Shown: in pieces, positions 6,054-8,383 of the stretch
How positions within the stretch are numbered: the first letter of the stretch is position 1
Layout: every line of letters starts with the position of its first letter
Origin: Caldisericota bacterium
GTDB taxonomy: Bacteria > Caldisericota > JANLFM01
Length of the DNA: 8,383 bases
NCBI GenBank assembly: GCA_024655865.1
Contig: JANLFM010000020.1
Location: 16,582-24,964, forward strand
Direction of reading: 5' to 3'
Position numbers and translations under genes: made by a program
The notes under the pieces: model-generated
Database searches by the model: none
Seen by the model: only the letters and a program-made list of their open reading frames with translations
Told to the model about the DNA's origin: nothing

Positions 6054-7583
6054 ATGGACATTTTATGGGTTTTTGTTGGACTCGTCCTTGGCATTGGACT
6101 AGGATATCTTCTTTTTGATTTTCTCTCCCGCCGCAAATTAGGAAAGGCTCGAGAGAGTGCGGAGAAGATTATTCAGGAGGCCAGAAAAGAAGCCGAAGCT
6201 AAAAAGAAAGAGGCCTTGATTGAAGCCAAAGATGAGGCATTTCGTTTAAAAAGCGAAGCGGAAAGGGAAATAAGGGAAAGACGCGCTGAAATCCAGCGCC
6301 TGGAAAAGAGAGTGCTCCAGAAGGAATCAATTTTGGATAGGCGCTTGGAGAACCTGGAAAGGCGTGAACGTAATATAAATTCCCGCGAACAGGAAATTAA
6401 TCAACTGCGGGAAACGCTGGTGAAACAAATTGAGGCTGAGAAGAAGGAGCTGGAAAGGATTTCCGGCATCACTCAGGACCAGGCCAGGGAGATCCTCCTC
6501 AAAAAGACGGAAGAGGAATATCGCCATGATCTGGCCAAGAGAATGAAGGAATTGGAGGACGAGGTCCGGGAGGAGGCAGAATCCAGGGCCAGGGATATCC
6601 TGATCTCTGCCCTGCAGAGGACAGCAGTAGATCACGCCACTGAAGCCACAGTCTCTGTGGTTCCCATTCCTTCCGACGATATGAAAGGAAGGATTATTGG
6701 AAGAGAGGGGCGCAACATTCGCGCTTTCGAGACCATCACCGGAGTAGACGTGGTAATCGATGATACTCCTGAAGCCGTAACCCTTTCAGCCTTCGATCCC
6801 GTAAGGCGAGAGGTAGCCCGAATAGCGTTGGAAAAATTGATCATGGACGGAAGAATTCATCCTGCCAGAATTGAGGAAATGGTAGAGAAAGCCCAGAAAG
6901 AAGTGGATGAGCGCATAAAGGAGGAGGGCGAAAGGGCTATTATGGAGACCTCAGTCCGCGGTCTGCACCCTGATCTGGTGAAGATGCTGGGTCGCCTTTA
7001 CTATCGGACGAGTTATGGCCAAAATGTCCTTCAACATTCTATTGAAGTGGCACACCTTGCTGGCCTCATTGCCGCTGAACTTAAACTGGATGCAGGGATT
7101 GCCGCGCGGGCCGGACTCCTGCACGATATCGGCAAAGCCTTAAGTCACGAGTATCAGGGATCCCACGCTGTTGTGGGAGCTGACCTTTTACGCAAGTACA
7201 ATGAGCCCGAGGACGTTATTCATGCGGTTGCCGCTCACCATGGAGATGTGGAGCAGAAGACTGTGTACCCTGTGCTGATCCAGTTAGCCGACACCATTTC
7301 CGCTGCTCGTCCGGGAGCGAGAAGGGAAAGCCTGGAGACTTACATCAAGCGTCTTGAGTCCCTGGAGTCCATCGCTGACTCGTTCCCTGGGGTGGAAAAA
7401 GCTTATGCCATCCAGGCTGGCAGGGAGATCCGCATCATGGTCAAGCCGGATCAGATTGACGACGTGTCTGCAGTGAAATTAGCTCACGACATCACCAAAA
7501 AGGTGGAGCAGGAAATGGTCTATCCCGGTCAAATCAAGGTAACAGTAATCAGGGAAGTCCGCGCGGTGGACTACGCTAAATAA
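6054..7583 (+). CDS. rny: Ribonuclease Y
   Basis: The product is a 509-residue membrane-anchored endoribonuclease that starts mRNA decay in many Gram-positive bacteria. One N-terminal membrane helix lies at about 3-22 ([19 protein letters not shown]). A long charged coiled coil runs from about 27 to 180, and a KH RNA-binding domain at about 200-270 has [15 protein letters not shown]. The HD domain at about 320-420 has [12 protein letters not shown] (His328), LLHDIGKA (His357, Asp358), AVAAHHGD and [16 protein letters not shown], the metal-binding and catalytic set of RNase Y. Length and order match the family (about 520 residues). I prefer the ATG at 6054: the one at 6045 directly abuts the Shine-Dalgarno-like AAGGGG (6039-6044), while 6054 lies 9 bases from it. 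A hairpin (6024-6049) covers this site. ymdB follows with no gap. Confidence 0.97.
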   Translation: MDILWVFVGLVLGIGLGYLLFDFLSRRKLGKARESAEKIIQEARKEAEAKKKEALIEAKDEAFRLKSEAEREIRERRAEIQRLEKRVLQKESILDRRLENLERRERNINSREQEINQLRETLVKQIEAEKKELERISGITQDQAREILLKKTEEEYRHDLAKRMKELEDEVREEAESRARDILISALQRTAVDHATEATVSVVPIPSDDMKGRIIGREGRNIRAFETITGVDVVIDDTPEAVTLSAFDPVRREVARIALEKLIMDGRIHPARIEEMVEKAQKEVDERIKEEGERAIMETSVRGLHPDLVKMLGRLYYRTSYGQNVLQHSIEVAHLAGLIAAELKLDAGIAARAGLLHDIGKALSHEYQGSHAVVGADLLRKYNEPEDVIHAVAAHHGDVEQKTVYPVLIQLADTISAARPGARRESLETYIKRLESLESIADSFPGVEKAYAIQAGREIRIMVKPDQIDDVSAVKLAHDITKKVEQEMVYPGQIKVTVIREVRAVDYAK

Positions 7584-8363
7584 ATGATCAGGATTTTGTT
7601 CATTGGCGACATCGTGGGAAAGCCGGGACGCCAGATTGTGCAGAACGGCCTTCCTCACTTGATTGAGGAATTCGCTCCCAACCTGGTAATCGCTAACGGG
7701 GAAAACGCCGCAGGAGGAAGTGGCTTAACTCCACAGATTGCGGAAGAGCTTTTCTCTTGCGGTATCCACGTTTTAACGGGAGGTAATCACATCTGGAAGC
7801 AGAGGGAAATCATTGAGTACATCAACGAAGAGCCCAGGGTGATCCGCCCAGCAAACTACCCCGAGGGAGCTCCAGGGAACTATTTTTACATCTGGGAAAA
7901 GGAAGGGGTAAAGGTTGCCGTGCTTAACCTTTTAGGAAGGGTTTTCATGGAACCTATTGATTGCCCCTTTAAACGGGGAGAAAAGGAAGTTGCCCAGCTT
8001 TCTTTAATTACCCCAAACATCGTGGTGGATTTTCATGCGGAGGCTACCTCAGAAAAAGTGGCCATGGGCTGGTTCCTTGATGGCAAAGCCAGCGCCGTAT
8101 GTGGTACCCATACCCATGTTCAAACGGCAGATGAGAGGATTCTTCCCGGAGGAACAGCTTACATCACCGATATCGGGATGAGCGGCCCGTTTGATTCCGT
8201 GATTGGAGTGGATAAAGAAGCTGTCCTCGCAAAATTTTTGACCGGATTACCAGTGAGATTCGAAGTGGCGAAAAGAGATCCCAGGCTATGTGGGGTAAAA
8301 ATAACGATCGACGAGTTGACTGGAAAAGCAATTTCCATTGAAAGGTTCCAATACATTCCTTAG
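7584..8363 (+). CDS. ymdB: YmdB-family metallophosphoesterase (2',3'-cyclic nucleotide phosphodiesterase)
   Basis: The 259-residue product is near the family length (about 264 in Bacillus). It has a calcineurin-like two-metal site: FIGDIVGKPGR (Asp9), ANGENAAGGSGLTP (Glu40, Asn41), TGGNHIW (Asn68, His69), VDFHAEATSEK (His151) and GTHTHVQTAD (His176, His178). In Bacillus the homologue hydrolyses 2',3'-cAMP and related cyclic nucleotides and influences the choice between motility and biofilm. There is no signal peptide, so it is cytoplasmic. The ATG starts at the base after the rny TAA, so translation is very likely coupled; I see no strong ribosome binding site of its own. The rny-ymdB pair is conserved in many Gram-positive bacteria. 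No terminator is visible in the 20 bases that remain after the stop. Confidence 0.95.
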   Translation: MIRILFIGDIVGKPGRQIVQNGLPHLIEEFAPNLVIANGENAAGGSGLTPQIAEELFSCGIHVLTGGNHIWKQREIIEYINEEPRVIRPANYPEGAPGNYFYIWEKEGVKVAVLNLLGRVFMEPIDCPFKRGEKEVAQLSLITPNIVVDFHAEATSEKVAMGWFLDGKASAVCGTHTHVQTADERILPGGTAYITDIGMSGPFDSVIGVDKEAVLAKFLTGLPVRFEVAKRDPRLCGVKITIDELTGKAISIERFQYIP

Positions 8364-8383
8364 GTATGTTAAAATAATTAGCG

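Overview
The window looks like a piece of chromosome from a Gram-positive-type bacterium, most likely a member of the Bacillota (Clostridia and relatives). The reasons are a c-di-GMP-II riboswitch, a surface protein with S-layer homology (SLH) domains, a SpaA/Cna-B-type adhesin, and an RNase Y plus YmdB pair next to recA-recX, with GTG starts and strong AGGAGG-type ribosome binding sites. The assignment rests on gene content and motifs only. No species is claimed.

Left part (1-3286, minus strand): two cell-surface genes. The first, running off the left edge, is the N-terminal 431 residues of a secreted, multi-domain adhesin-like protein. It has a signal peptide, a Pro/Glu-rich linker, one complete SpaA/Cna-B-like domain, a long beta-rich middle part and the start of a second SpaA-like domain. 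Its leader carries a c-di-GMP-II aptamer whose 3' strand is also the 5' strand of an intrinsic terminator. This arrangement predicts that c-di-GMP switches the gene on. About 680 bases without a convincing gene follow (1433-2113). Next comes a secreted protein with three SLH repeats and a C-terminal CAP (SCP/PR1) domain. It starts at a GTG codon and has its own extended -10 promoter.

Right part (3518-8363, plus strand): thpR, then a 439-base gap with several RNA-like inverted repeats and a candidate promoter, then a compact row recA-recX-rny-ymdB. recX follows recA after 7 bases, rny follows recX after a short gap holding a hairpin over its ribosome binding site, and ymdB begins at the base after the rny stop codon. 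These genes serve recombinational repair (RecA and its modulator RecX) and RNA turnover (RNase Y, the 2',3'-cyclic phosphodiesterase-type protein ThpR, and the cyclic-nucleotide phosphodiesterase YmdB).

The strongest observation is the riboswitch-terminator unit in front of the SpaA-type adhesin. Of secondary interest are the mutually exclusive pairings upstream of recA and the hairpin covering the rny start. No wholly new system is evident.
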